From assembly GCA_948144175.1 (NCBI GenBank), contig CANXME010002497.1, positions 2,230,501 through 2,294,500 of the forward strand: a stretch of DNA of 64,000 nucleotides, written 5' to 3'. The translations under genes were made by a program, and so were the position numbers. The number at the start of each line of letters is the position of its first letter. The stretch's first letter is position 1. This DNA comes from Closterium sp. NIES-65 (Eukaryota > Streptophyta > Zygnematophyceae > Desmidiales > Closteriaceae). Shown here in pieces: positions 44,235 to 55,979 of the stretch. Under the pieces are notes generated by a model that ran no database searches, was not told the origin of the DNA, and worked only from the letters and a program-made list of their open reading frames with translations.

Positions 44235-47200
44235 ATGCAGTCGTCGGCGGCTGCAGGTTCCTCACATGGTGACGCCGGTGGGCGTCGAAGTGGGCTGTCG
44301 CCGATGTCGGCGTCCCAGGTGACGGCAGGTGGGATTGCACCGAGCTACGGCTACTTCAAGTTTACGCTGGACAGGATCTCGGTCACCCCTCCGCTGGTCG
44401 GTCGACCCGACATTCTCACCTGGAAGGAAGCCATCGAGCCCCAGCTGGAGATGGCCGGGCTGATCGACTTCGCCCGAGGGACCGTGGCGACGCCGGGGGA
44501 GCACCACCCCGACCTGCGTGCGGAGTTTCGCGCCGTGCAGCTGTTGACCGTCACGGTCATCTCGCGGTGCTGCTTGCCGGGCGTGCAGATCGCCTTGAAG
44601 TGGTGCCGGGAGTACATCGACGCCGGCCACCGGGCGTGGCACTTCATTGAGTCGACGTACCAAGTCACCGACGACCTGTTCATCGCCCAGCTGGAGGGAC
44701 AGCTGACGCACCTGCGTATGGGTGACGAGGAGACAGCGACCGACTACTGCAACCGGGCACGGCGAATTCTCGCCACCATCACGATGGCCGGCGCGCAGTA
44801 CTTCACGGCGTCGTACATCACCCATGTCATGCAGGGTCTCTCTAGCAGCTACAACCTGCTGAAGCGGCTGTCTATGGCGCCGAGCACAAGGGCGACGCTC
44901 AACGAGGACAACTTGACCTCGTATATCCTGCAGGACGAGGCGATGCAGGAGGCTGAGTGGTCGCAGGAGCTCTTGGCGCAGGCGAACTTGGTCACCTCAG
45001 CGAAGCAAGGAGGCCGACCGGGACAGCGCGGGCAGTCTGGCAGTGGTGGTAGCAGTGGCTGGAAGCCGGCCAAGGAGGTCGACAAGAGGAAGTCGACCAA
45101 GGACAGCGGTCGTGGAGGAGGAGGTCGACGTCGGGAATGCTCGGTGTGCGGCGATCCCGACCATCTCTCCTTCGAGTGTCCCAACCGCAGCGACTCCGAC
45201 GACGACGATGCTAAGGGAGGCCGTGGGAGGTCTGGCAGCCGTCGTCCTTGTCGTGGAGGAAACCAGCCGCGCAAGGAGAAGCAGTCGACCAAGACATCGA
45301 CTTCGGCGAAGGACGCCGACTCCCCTGCTAGCGGCAAGGTGCGAGACGACAAGATGGCATCGTGCTCGCTGGTCGGCGTCGTGGAGCCGACCATCTCTAT
45401 GGCGCCGGAGGCCGGAGAGGACTTCCAGGCGGTGGCGGCAGCTGTGCAGGCGAACCCGGCGGTGGTCCTACTCGACAGCGGTTGCTCCCACCACCTGATG
45501 GGGACAAAGGAAGCCTTCGTCGACTTGCGGCCCAGCGGCGCCATCAGACATGTGCGCGGCTTTAATGGGGCGCTGCAGGATGTCCAGGGCTGTGGTACCA
45601 TCGCCCTGCAAGGAGAGGCCGGGAAGCAGGTGCTCATCCCCGACGTGCTGTACGTCCCGGGTGTGCGGGCCAGCCTGCTGTCGGCCGGCCAGCTGAAGGA
45701 GCACGGCGTGAAGTTGCAGGAGGACGGAGACGGCATGCTGCTCGTCTCGGCAGCGGGAGAGGTGCTCGGGCGGGCAACGTACTCCGGACGAGTCCTCTGC
45801 ACCGACCTGCGTCCCTGCACGACGACGTCAGCGTCAACCACGCTGGAGGTCGTGGCTCTGCGGGCGATCGTCTCGAAGACGAAGTCGACGCCGGACCAGA
45901 TGCAGGCGAGGCTTGCGCACGTCGGCATGGACACCATACGGAGCTCAGCGAAGAACGAGGTCGCCATTGGGCTGGACCTCAAGTCGGCGACGGACGCCGA
46001 CTCCCCGTGTGTCTCGTGCGTCGGTGGGAAACTGGCGCGGCACACCTTCCCCGACCAAGGCTCCGACGCCGACGACGTGCTGGCCGTCGAGCACATCGAC
46101 CTGTGCGGGCCGTTCCGCGTGACTGCCAAGGATGGCAGCCTGTACTTCTTACTGCTGAAGGACCGCAAGACCCGCTACGTGTGGGTGAAGCCGGTCGTCA
46201 AGAAGTCAGATGCGTTGCAGGCGTTCGTACAGTGGCTGGCGGTGGCTGAGCGGCAGACGAAGAAGTCGGTGTTGATGCTGCGCTCCGACCGGGGAGGGGA
46301 GTTCCTCGAGAAGCAGTTCACCGACTTCGTGAATGGCAAGGGGATCGTCCACGACCTGACCTGCCCATACACCCCGCAGCAGAACGGCATGGCGGAGCGG
46401 GAGATGAGGACGGTGGTGGAGTCGGTGCGGACAATGCTGCTGCACATGGGTGTGCAGCACCACTGGTGGCACCTCGCTCTGCGGCAGGCCGTCTGGGTCC
46501 GCAACTGCCTTGAGAGGTCGACGCTGCCACCGGGGAAGACGCCGTACCAGCTGCTGACTGGGAAGAAGCCCGACTTGTCGCTGGCGCGAGTGTGGGGCTG
46601 CATGGCAGAGTTCCTTGTTCCTGAGCAGCAGCGTGGTGGGAAGCTGAAGCCGAAGGACAAGTGGGGCCTGCACCTTGGCGTGTCGGCGGCGAGCAAGGGC
46701 TGGGAGCTCGTTGACGTCGCCACTGACCGAGTGGTCACCACGTCGGACATGGTGTTTTACGAGGAGATGTCGCTGGCCGAGTGGAGGATGGAGCATGGGC
46801 CGGTATCCGGCCGCTCGTCGTCCACCCCGCCCTCTGACACCTCGTCGGCGACGCTACCGCTGCTTGCCGAGGTCGGTGAGCTTGCTACCGAGGACGTTGA
46901 GGACGTCCGCACCTCTACCCCTCTCCCTCTGACCCCTGCCCCTCCCCTCGTGGCCGACCTGCGTGGGCTGACCTCGGTGTCGGCCTTCGGCGATGAGGGG
47001 AGTAGTGGGACGCCGCCTTCGGCGCCGGCCAAGGGCATCGCCGGTGGCCGACGTGACGAGCGGCGAATCGACGTGGGATTGCAATCGACAGGGGAGGAGC
47101 AGGTCGAGGAGCAGCTGCCGACAAGGGAGCAGGCTGCCGTGAAGCCGACCACGGAGCAGTCGGTGACCGGGCCGTCGGCAGGGGAGCCGACCACAGGGGA

Positions 47201-47380
47201 GAAGTCGGCTGGGAAGCCGACCACAGTGGAGCAGTCAGCTGGGACGCCGGCTGAAGAGCAGCAAAGACGCCGAGGGCAGCGACGACAGCGACGATGGAGG
47301 GGATGCCGAGGAGGTCCAGCAGGGACCACGGCGTTCAGGCCGACTTCGAAGGCCGCCTGACTTCTTTGTCCCCGCTGCCT
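44235..47380 (+). CDS. Element E gag, protease and integrase region
   Basis: The zinc knuckle fits C-X2-C-X4-H-X4-C. Integrase shows EHIDLCGPFRV, MLRSDRGGEFLEKQ and the TPQQNGMAERE box, followed by a VWGCMAEFLVP segment. The Gag has the GYFKFTLDRISVTPPLVGRP start shared with E'. Confidence 0.82.
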
Positions 47381-47399
47381 TCACCACGGTGTATGACGT

Positions 47400-49093
47400 G
47401 GACGATGACGACGACCTGCTGTACGATGACGCCGAGGATGATGAGGAGTTTCCGGAGCTCGACCCCGACATGCTAGCCGACCCCGAGCACCGTTGGGACA
47501 TCTCGACGATGACGGTGAAGGAGGCGTTGGCGAGCTGGAAGGGCCCAGCGGTGAAGGCCGCCATGGAGGAGGAGATTCACAGCCTCCTCAACATGGGCAC
47601 TTGGGAGCTGGTCGAACGCCCGCCAGGAGTGAACGTCATGAAGAACCGGTGGGTGTTGACGACGAAGTACCACATCGATGACACTGTCGAGCGAGAGAAG
47701 GCAGAGGCTGGTCGTGAAGGGCTTCACACAAGTGTACGGCACCGACTACGACGAGACGTTCGCGCCGGTGAGCAGCTACGTCACGCTGAGGATCTTCCTC
47801 AGCATCGTCGCTATCCTCAACCTCAACCTGATGCAGCTCGACATGAAGAACGCCTTTCTGCAGAGAAAGCTCGATCGGGTGCTGTACATGTCCCAGCCGG
47901 ACTACTTCAACGATGGAACCGGCCGGGTGTGTAAGCTGCTGAAGAGCCTGTACGGGCTGAAGCAGTCGCCGCTGTTGTGGTACTTGGCGCTCAACGATGT
48001 GCTGGTCGGCGCCGGGTGGAAGAAGAGCCAGGTCGACGAGGCTCTTTACTTCAAGGTCGGCGAGGGTGGAGTAGCCTGCTGGGTGCTGGTCTATGTCGAC
48101 GACCTGCTTGCCACTAGCAGGAGCGCCGCGATGCTGAAGGAGCTGCTGGAAGCCGCCTTCGAGCTGCGCGAGATCTCGCCGGTGCAGAAGTACCTCGGGC
48201 TAGAGATCGTGCGCGACAGGTCGGCGGGGAAGCTGTGGTTGCACCAGCAGGGCTACGCCGACAAGCTGCGTAGGCGCTTCCTCGACGAGGAGCAGACCGG
48301 GCGCACCCCGAAGACGCCGGTCTCGGTCGGTGCCTACGCCGAGCTCACCTTCGATGACGAGAAGGCGCAGGAACGGCAGGAGGAGGAGTACCGGCAGAAG
48401 GTCGGCTCGCTGCAGTTCGCGGCGACGACGACAAGGCCGGACATTGCCTTCGCCAGCAGCAAGCTGGGGAGCGGCCTCACGGTGAGGAGCGACCAGCACA
48501 AGCGAGAGGTCGATCGCTGCCTCGCCTACCTCGCCAACACACGTGACACCGCCTTGGAGTTCGGCGGTGGACCTGAGTCGCTGGAGCTGGTCGGCTACGT
48601 GGACGCCGATGACGCCGGTGACAAGCAGAACAGGACGAGCACGAGCGGCTACGTGTTCGTCTACGGAGGGGCTGCAGTCTCCTGGTCGAGCCAGCGCATC
48701 AAGTGCGCGACGTTGTCGTCGACCGAGTCGGAGTACGTGGCGGCCACTGAAGCTGGCAAGGAGGGACGCCGCCTTCGCTTCCTCCTCGCAGAATTCCGGC
48801 AACTGGACGCCGGGAAGCCGACTTACCTGCGCGTGGACAACAAGTCGGCCATCACGGTCGCCGAGGGCATGGGGTTGACGGGCAACCTCAAGCACATGGA
48901 ACGGCGACAGGCCTGGCTGCAGCACATGGTGAGGCGCGGGAAGTTCTCGCTGCAGTACATCCCGACCGCTGAGCAGCCGGCCGACTTCCTGACGAAGGCG
49001 CTGCACTATCCGGCCTTCAACCGGTGCTCCGTCGCAATCGGCCAAGTGCGCCTGGCAGACTTGGGCGACGGCGACAACGACGTGCAGCAGTAG
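47400..49093 (+). CDS. Element E reverse transcriptase and RNase H region
   Basis: TQVYGTDYDETFAPVSSYV, LDMKNAFLQRKLDRVLYMSQ and YVDDLL identify copia RT. RNase H has GYVDADDAGD, SSTESEYVAAT and LRVDNKSAIT. A stop at 49093 precedes the polypurine tract by about 115 bp. Confidence 0.82.
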
Positions 49094-49220
49094 GTGCCAT
49101 GCCCTTTGCATGGCTGGTGCGGTGGACGACGTGCTATGTGTTGAGTGCACGTCGACGAGCTAGTCTCCTAACTGTACTGCCGTGTGGGGTGGGTGCCCAA
49201 GCGTGAACGCGGCAGGGGAG

Positions 49221-50192
49221 TGTCAACGGGAGTTGGGTATTGGCCCCGTCCTCGCTTGGGCGAAGCCAACCTTGTGGTCGGATGTGCGAGGGTTGCAGCA
49301 GACCTGCAGCAGTGGGCACGGGGGCCACTGCAAGGGCGCCTGGACGGCGTCCTGGGAGGTGGGACGCCGAGCTGGGCGTCGCCATGACCACCCGGACGCC
49401 TGGACGACGTCGTGGGCGTCTGCACGGCGTCCGGGGGTCCGGACGCCGACCTGGGCGTCGGGTCCCGACACCGACCTGGGTGTCTGGTCGGCGTCCTGGG
49501 GAGGGACGCCGCTCTGGAGGTTTGGTCGGCGTCCTGGGCGTCGGAAGGCGTTCTGGGCGCGCCTGGACACTGGACTGGGGACGCCGGCCATGCGTGACTG
49601 GCTACGGACTGCGCGAGTCGACCAGGCGTGGTTGCCCGGTCGATCGGGATACCCGAGTGTCGCCAGGATGGAGACTGCGAGGCCGACCTCGGGGGTGGTA
49701 TCCCGAGGTCGACGTGGCTGGTGGGCACAGTCGCTGGCACGGGATCTGCCAGGCGTCTGCATTGTGCACGTGACAGGGAAGTGCACACCAACCAGCTGCG
49801 CGCATCTGCGAAGCAGGTGCACCGTTGTCCTGCGGGTGCAACGCTGTGCAGCCGATTTGGTGCAGCGCTGGCACACCGTGGACTTGCAACGTTGGCGAAC
49901 CGCTACTCTGCAACGCTGGAGCGGTGCGAGCGCTGCTGCGCTGGAACGCGGTCGACCGTGCTGCGCTGGAGGTCGACCAGCAGCCTATCTAGCTCTGATG
50001 TAGTCAATGTTGCCAATGTTGTAGCTATCATTGTTCAGAACTTTTCCTAGTGGAACTCTTGCCAATTTTCCCCGTGAACTAGCAAGTAGTGTGCGCACAA
50101 GGAAAAAGACTAAGGAACAGAGAACGCAGAGATCATACGAGCAGACGTGCCTAGCCCGTAGCCTAGCTCCCGTTGCTGCAGTTATCTCCGCA
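49221..50192 (+). repeat. 3' LTR of element E, about 972 bp
   Basis: Starts TGTCAACGGGAG, ends TCTCCGCA; related copies at 52426-53136 (same strand) and 43376-44060 (opposite strand). It contains a conserved small palindrome CGACCTCGGG..CCCGAGGTCG near 49681-49710. Confidence 0.75.
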
Positions 50193-50891
50193 AGTAACGC
50201 ATCTACCCTTTGTACCGACCATATCAGTGAATAACGCACTTATTCTTGATATCAATCATATGGGTTAGTAACGCACTTACTATTGATACCAACCATATCG
50301 GGAGGTAATGCACATATTCTTGGTTCCAACCATATGGGTAAGTAATACACTAACCCTTGGTACCAACCATATGGGTAAATCATACACATGGTAAATAATG
50401 CACCTACTCCCATTGCCAACCATTTGGGCTACTCTTCGTACCAACCATTTAGGTAAGTAATACACACATTCTTGGTACCAACCATATGGGTAAGTGAGTG
50501 ATTTACTCCTAGAACCAACCATACGAGTATTAACGTGCTTACTCTTGGTACCAACCAAACTGGCCGCACGTACTCTTGGTTCTTACCATATTGGTAACTA
50601 ACTCACTTAACCTTAGTACCAACCACGCACTTACCCTTCTTACCGACCTTATTGATAAATAACGCAGTTACTCTTACAACCAAAAGGTGAAAAACACACT
50701 TACTGTTGGTATCAACCATACTAGTAAGTAACGCACTTACCTTTTGTACTGACCATATCAGTAAGAAACTCACTTAGCCTTTGTACCAACCATGTGAGTA
50801 AGTAACGCACCTACTCTTGGCACCAACCATATTGGTAAGTGTTGCATCTGCTCTAGGTACCAACCATATGGGTAAGTAACACACTTACTTT
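50193..50891. repeat. 37-bp satellite, left block
   Basis: About 18 degenerate copies of a unit near GTAAGTAACGCACTTACTCT, then TGGTACCAACCATATGG. The array resumes after the solo LTR at 51961. Confidence 0.9.
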
Positions 50892-51955
50892 TGTTGGTGT
50901 AAGGGCCTAATAAACTCAAGCTATTAAGACTTTATCAAACTTAAAACCTCTCCTCGGGGTCACCTCCAAGGGTCCTTGGGTGCCTGGTACAAGACCAGCC
51001 CCTATCCTCGGGTCCGAGTTTGTAGAGAGAGGGATCAAGTGGGACTTATTCAAAACAGCAAGAGTACCTTGAACGTTGCGCAGCGTATCGTGCAGACCGA
51101 CGATCGGATTAAGCTGAGAATTTCCTATATCGAAGCTCGCTCCAAGTTGCCTCGCGGAAAGTTCTGCCATTACAAAGTGATGGCTCGGACAGCGTTTGCC
51201 TAGTGTTGGAGTGCTAGCGTACTAGCGTTGACTCGGGTAGCATTCCGCCGTCGCACCGCGTAGAAACAAAATTCCAGGAAGGGAGGAATTCGTTTGAATC
51301 GAATTGACTATATCCAGGTACAAACAGAGAAAGAATAAATAGTTCTAGCTAGCAAGGACCTTGGGAATAAACCTGGGAACAACCAAGGATGATCCCAAAT
51401 AATTCCAAGCAACAGAACCAACCTGGCTGGACAAAACAGCAGGTGGTAGGTTGGTAAACAACCTCTGGTTCTGTTTTTCCAACCTGGGAAAACAACAACC
51501 AGGTTCAGGTCCCAAAAACAGAACCTGTTTTGTCTTTGCCCAACCAGCCAAATGCTGGTTCCGCTGGTTTCCCCTGGCCCTGTAGCATGCAGATACAGAA
51601 AAACAACATCCAACCTTCACCTAAATGGTACCCCTATAGTGCCTGCCCTGCCACACTATAGTCAACCAAACAAAACAGTACAATTTCGAGTTGGATAGAA
51701 CTGAATCTGCGCAATCAATTAAGCCGAACCGCAAAGCTTCCATGTTGGGTTCCTTTGCGAGCTCGTCCTTTTGCTTGTACTGTTCATAGCGCGTACAATG
51801 TTGTGCCGAAGCGCACATTGTGCGAGTACCTGCAAATGCTTCAAGCGAAAATTGCGAAAGCAAACAAACACACGAACATTCCATTCACACCCAAATACAT
51901 TCGCACATGCATACTCATACAAACAGACGGCAGGATGTCGTACAAACACCCAGCA
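50892..51955 (-). repeat. Solo LTR of the element G family, 1,064 bp
   Basis: Reverse-complement homolog of the element G LTR (60168-61260), TGTTGG..CAGCA ends. A perfect 5-bp target duplication ACTTT (50887-50891 and 51956-51960) lies within the 37-bp satellite, so the array was split by an insertion that later collapsed to one LTR. Confidence 0.92.
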
Positions 51956-52425
51956 ACTTTCGCTTCCAAACATATGGGTAAGTCATACCCTTTCTATTGG
52001 TACCAATTATATTGGTAAGTAACACACTTTCTCCTGGTACCAACTATATAGGTAAGTAAAGCACCTACTCTTAGCACCAACCATATAGGTAAGTATCACA
52101 CTTACTCTTGGTATAAACTGTATGGTTAAGTAACGCATTTGCTATTTGTACCAACCATATGAGTAGGTAACGCATTTACTATTAATTTCAACCATATCAG
52201 TAAGTAACGCACTTAGCCTACCAACCATATTGGTAATGAACATACTTACTCGTGGTACCAACCATATCGGTAATTAATGCCATCACTCTTGGTACCAACC
52301 ATATCTATAAGAAACAAACTTACCATTTGTACCGACCATACCAATGAGTAACGCACTTAGTCTTAGTACCAACCATATTGGTAAGTGACGCACTTACTCT
52401 TAGTGTCAACCATATGGGTAAGTAA
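51956..52425. repeat. 37-bp satellite, right block
   Basis: About 12 further copies of the same unit, ending where the E-family LTR begins. Confidence 0.9.
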
Positions 52426-53136
52426 TGTCAACGAAAGATGGGTGTTGGCCATGTCTTCGCTTGGGCAGAGCCGACTTCGTGGTCGGGTGTACAGAAGGTA
52501 CAGCCAACCGACTGCAATGGGTGACGCCAACCGACCAGGTTGACGGGCTTGGTCGACCAACACGGGAGCCACTGCAAAGTCGCCAACGACAGGCTTGGTC
52601 GACCAGCACAGCGACCGACTTCGACTATTGTCGACAAAGAGAGTCGTCGACTTGGGAGGGGCCCCGACATAGGGAAGCTGGCATGGTGCAGCTAGCTAAC
52701 AGCATCTGGTTGACCTAGTGGTGGTCGACTTGGGGGGTGGTCGATTTGGTGAAGTCGACCAGTAGTCGTCGCCTTGGGTGGTCGACGAGCAGGTACAGCT
52801 CTTGACCAAACATTGTCACACAAGTCGTCGCGACTTGCTGGAGTCCCGGTCGACCAAGTAACCAGGGCAACGGGGTTCCGCGGGGTGCGCAGCTGGCGCC
52901 CAGGAGGTTCTGGCAAAGGTGACCTCGAAGGTGGTATCCCAAGGTCGATGTGGTTGATTAGGCGCAGTTAGTGGCAGGTAGTCGACTTGGCGTCTACGCT
53001 GTGCACGTGCCAGGGAACAGCACTCCAACCAATTGCGAGCATTTGCAAAGTAGGTGCGCTGCTGTCATACTGGTGCAACGCTGTGCAGCCGCCCTGTTGC
53101 AGCATTGGCACGCCGTCGACTTGCAACATTGGGAAG
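52426..53136 (+). repeat. E-family LTR, interrupted by element F
   Basis: Begins TGTCAACG like 49221 and follows it through GTGCAACGCTGTGCAGCCG to a GACTTGCAACRTTGG segment. Cut at 53136 by the 5' LTR of element F. The remainder would lie beyond the window. Confidence 0.75.
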
Positions 53137-53269
53137 TGTCAGAACATTATAGCTTACTTGTTTGTGTAGGCTATAATGGGGTATCCCATAGGGGGTACAA
53201 CCCAATTAGGGTCTCCTATTTGTACTCACTTCGTTCATAGTCATTCCCATTCTCGTTCTCTTCTTCTCA
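53137..53269 (+). repeat. 5' LTR of element F
   Basis: 133 bp, TGTCAGAACATTATAG..TTCTTCTCA, related to the LTRs of A-D through a shared GGGGGTACA core and to the solo LTR at 42278. Confidence 0.8.
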
Positions 53270-53369
53270 TGGTATCGAGCACGTTCCCCTGTGGGAACTG
53301 TGCTTAGGGCCCACCACTACCTCGAACTTTTTTTTCTGCCCGGAGCGCGCTCCAGGCTCTCTCTTCCCT

Positions 53370-54230
53370 CTCTCGACCGGCCTTTAGCCGCCCGCGCGCC
53401 GCCCGTTCAGGCCTCTCGCCGCCAGCGCGCCGCCCTAGCCGCTAGCGCGCCACCTCGTCCAGGCCTCTAGCAGCCCACGCGTCGCCCTTTGCGGCCCGCG
53501 CGCCGCCCTTAGCAGCCCGCGCGCCGCCCTAGAGCCCGCGCGCCGCCCTTAGCAGCCCGCGCGCCGCCCTTAGCAGCCCGCGAGCCGCCCTAAAGCCCGC
53601 GCGCCGCCCTACGCAGCCCGCGCGCCGCTCGCCAGGCCCCAGGCCGCCCGCGCGCCATCCGCGCGCCGCCCTTAGCCGCCTGCGTGCCGCCCGCCAGGCC
53701 CCAGGCCGTCCACGTGCCGCCCGACGCGCCGCCCGTGAACACCCCGTGAGCCGCCCATGAGCCGCCCGTTAGCCGCTCGTCAGCAGCTCGTGAGCAGCCC
53801 GTGAGCCGCCCGTGAGCCGCCCGTGCGCCGCCCGTCAGCCGCCTTCAGCCGCCCGACGCGCCGCCCGTGCGCCACCCTCAGCCGCCCGTGAGCCGCCCGT
53901 GAGCCGCCCGTCAGCCGCCCGTCAGCAGCCCGTGAGCAGCCCGTGAGCCGCCCGTGAGCAGCCCGTGCGCCGCCCTCAGCCGCCCGTGAGCCGCCCGTGC
54001 GCCGCCCGTCAGCCGCCCTCAGCCGCCCGTGCGCCACCCTCAGCCGCCCGTGAGCCGCCCGTGCGCCACCCGTGAGCCGCCCGTGCGCCGCCCTCAGCCG
54101 CCCGACGCGCCGCCCGTGAGCCGCCCGTGAACCGCCCATGCGCCGCCCGTGAGCCGCCCGTCACGACGCCCGAGCCGCCCGTGCCACCCGTGTCACCCGA
54201 GCCGCCCTAGCCGCCTGCGCAGCTGAGGAG
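53370..54230. repeat. C-rich 10-12-bp tandem repeats in the leader of element F
   Basis: Dozens of copies of GCCGCCCGTGA / GCCGCCCGTGC-type units. The unit differs completely from those in the leaders of A, B and C although position is the same. Confidence 0.85.
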
Positions 54231-54430
54231 CCGAGCCGCTCGAGCCGCCCGAGCTGCCCGTGTCGCCTGTGCCGCTGAGCGCCCGAGCCGCCCGAGCCGC
54301 CTGAGGAGCCGATCTACTAATCCTGTGGGGCTGTTGTTGCTCTTGGGCCGGCGGAGTTGCTGTGTTGCCGTGTTGCTGTGCTGCTGAGCTGCCCGACCCT
54401 TCCTGTCTGGTGAGACTGTCGCCTGCTGTC

Positions 54431-55680
54431 ATGGCCACCCCTAGTGTCCTAGCTTTTGACGCTGAGGGTCGCGCCATTGACTTTGCGGTCTGGGTCGACG
54501 ACCTGCAGCTGTACTTGCAGTGCGATTCAGTAGATGACATTTCTCTCTTTGACTTTGCCTCTGGCGCTGTCCCTGCCCCTCCCGCTGATGCTGCCCCACT
54601 GTTCGCTCCAAGTGGGCCACACGCGATGCTGCTGCACGTCCTGCTGTGCGTCGCCACCTCCCTTCCTCCGAGCGTGCCCACTTTAGCCAGTGCAAGAGTG
54701 CTCAGGCCTTGTACGACGCTGTAGTTGCGCGCTACTCCTCCCCCTACACGTAGCCGCCTCATGCTACCGTACCTCTTCCCTGACCTTGCTGCCTTTCCCA
54801 CAGTCGCTGACCTCTTTACCCACCTCCGCGCTAGTGACACTCGCTACCGAGCTGCGCTTCCTGCTGATTTCTGCGCCACAAACCCCCCTCCCATGTACAT
54901 CACCCTCTACTTTCTAGTCACCCGTCTCCCTGAGTCCCTTCGTGTAGTTAGGGACCAGTTTCTCTCTGTCTGTCCCACCACCCTCACTGTCAACCTCCTC
55001 GAGAAGTCCCTGCTAGCGGCCGAGAAGAGCATAGTTGCTGTAGGGGCCTCTCGTGGTGACCCTCGCACCCCCATCTTTGAGGGGTGTTCTCCTTCCCCCC
55101 TGTTACCCTCTGTCGCCTCTGCTGCTGCGGCCGACCTCGTTGGTCTAGAGTCGGTCGGTGCGGCGTCTGCCCCCACCGGTAGGCGCCGCTCTGGCAAGGG
55201 CAAGGGAGGCAAGGGAGCGGGTGGAGCTAGCGGGGGCGGTGGCGGAGGAGGTGGGGGCAGCGGGGGGAGTGGGGGTGGCGGTGGGGGTGGTGGCGGGGGT
55301 GGAGGTACTAGTGGCGGCAGTGGAGGCGGAGGTGGCGGCGAAGGTGGCGGCGGAGGTGGCGGTGGGAGCGGCGGAGGCGAGGGTGGCGGTGGCGGCGGTG
55401 GAGGCGGGGGCGGGGGTGGCGGTGGTGGAGGTGGTCGGAGTGGCTTGTCCCAGCGGAGCAGCACTGGGGGTGGTCAGCGCCAGCAACAGCAGCAGCAGCG
55501 CTCTCGCGACGTCCTTGCCCCTCAGCAGCTCCGTGAGTGAAACTCGCAGCGTCAGCGTGGTGGGGCGTTCGGTCCCTGCACCTACGTCCTTCGCACTGGC
55601 GACCGCGCGGGTGAGCAGTGTGGGGGCACCCACACCGCCCGCCGCTGCTTTGCCCGCTTGACTGACGCTTGGCGCCAGCA
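54431..55680 (+). pseudogene. Element F gag region
   Basis: MATPSVLAFDAEGRAIDFAV start, homologous to the gags of A-C, with a GRRRSGKGKGGKG basic stretch, a long Gly run and a Cys/His motif (CTYVLRTGDRAGEQCGG). Confidence 0.8.
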
Positions 55681-55979
55681 GTTTCCGGAGGCCTCTCAGA
55701 TCCCCCGCTGGGGAGAGCTGTCTAGGGCTGGTGTAGCTATCTTTGATCTTGACTTTGATGCTATCCTTGCTGCCATGTATGCTGTGACTGTTAGTGATGA
55801 GGGTGACTGTTACCGGTGTTTCCCACCCGACCCGGGCATTGGTACTGCTGCTCTAGGTGCCAATGAGGCCGCTGCTCTAGGTGCCAGTGCGTCTGTGCTC
55901 TCAGGTGCTGGTGAGTCTCCACTCTCAGGTACTAGTGAGTCTGCATTCTCAGGTACTGTGTCGGCTTCGGCCTCCCACA

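Larger units (their letters stand above)
44060..50192 (+). mobile_element. Ty1/copia retrotransposon E, lacking its 5' LTR, fossil
   Basis: A second, longer-LTR copia family with little sequence in common with A-D and F. Parts: leader (44.06-44.23 kb), gag (44.235-45.35) with zinc knuckle CSVCGDPDHLSFEC, protease (VLLDSGCSHHLMG, about 45.46), GAG-pre-integrase (45.9-46.05), integrase (46.1-46.65), spacer (46.8-47.4), reverse transcriptase (47.5-48.25; MQLDMKNAFLQ, LVYVDDLLAT), RNase H (48.6-49.09), polypurine tract GGCAGGGGAG and 3' LTR (49221-50192). The 5' LTR is absent; the leader abuts the inverted LTR of E'. Coding part largely open, about two breaks. Confidence 0.82.

Noticed and set aside
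49163-50050. Long open frames on both strands over the E-family LTR
   Set aside because: The region is LTR sequence shared with 52426-53136 and 43376-44060. Frames are not conserved between copies.
53780-54139. Arg/Gly/Ala-rich minus-strand frame
   Set aside because: Artefact of the GCCGCCCGTGA leader repeats of element F.
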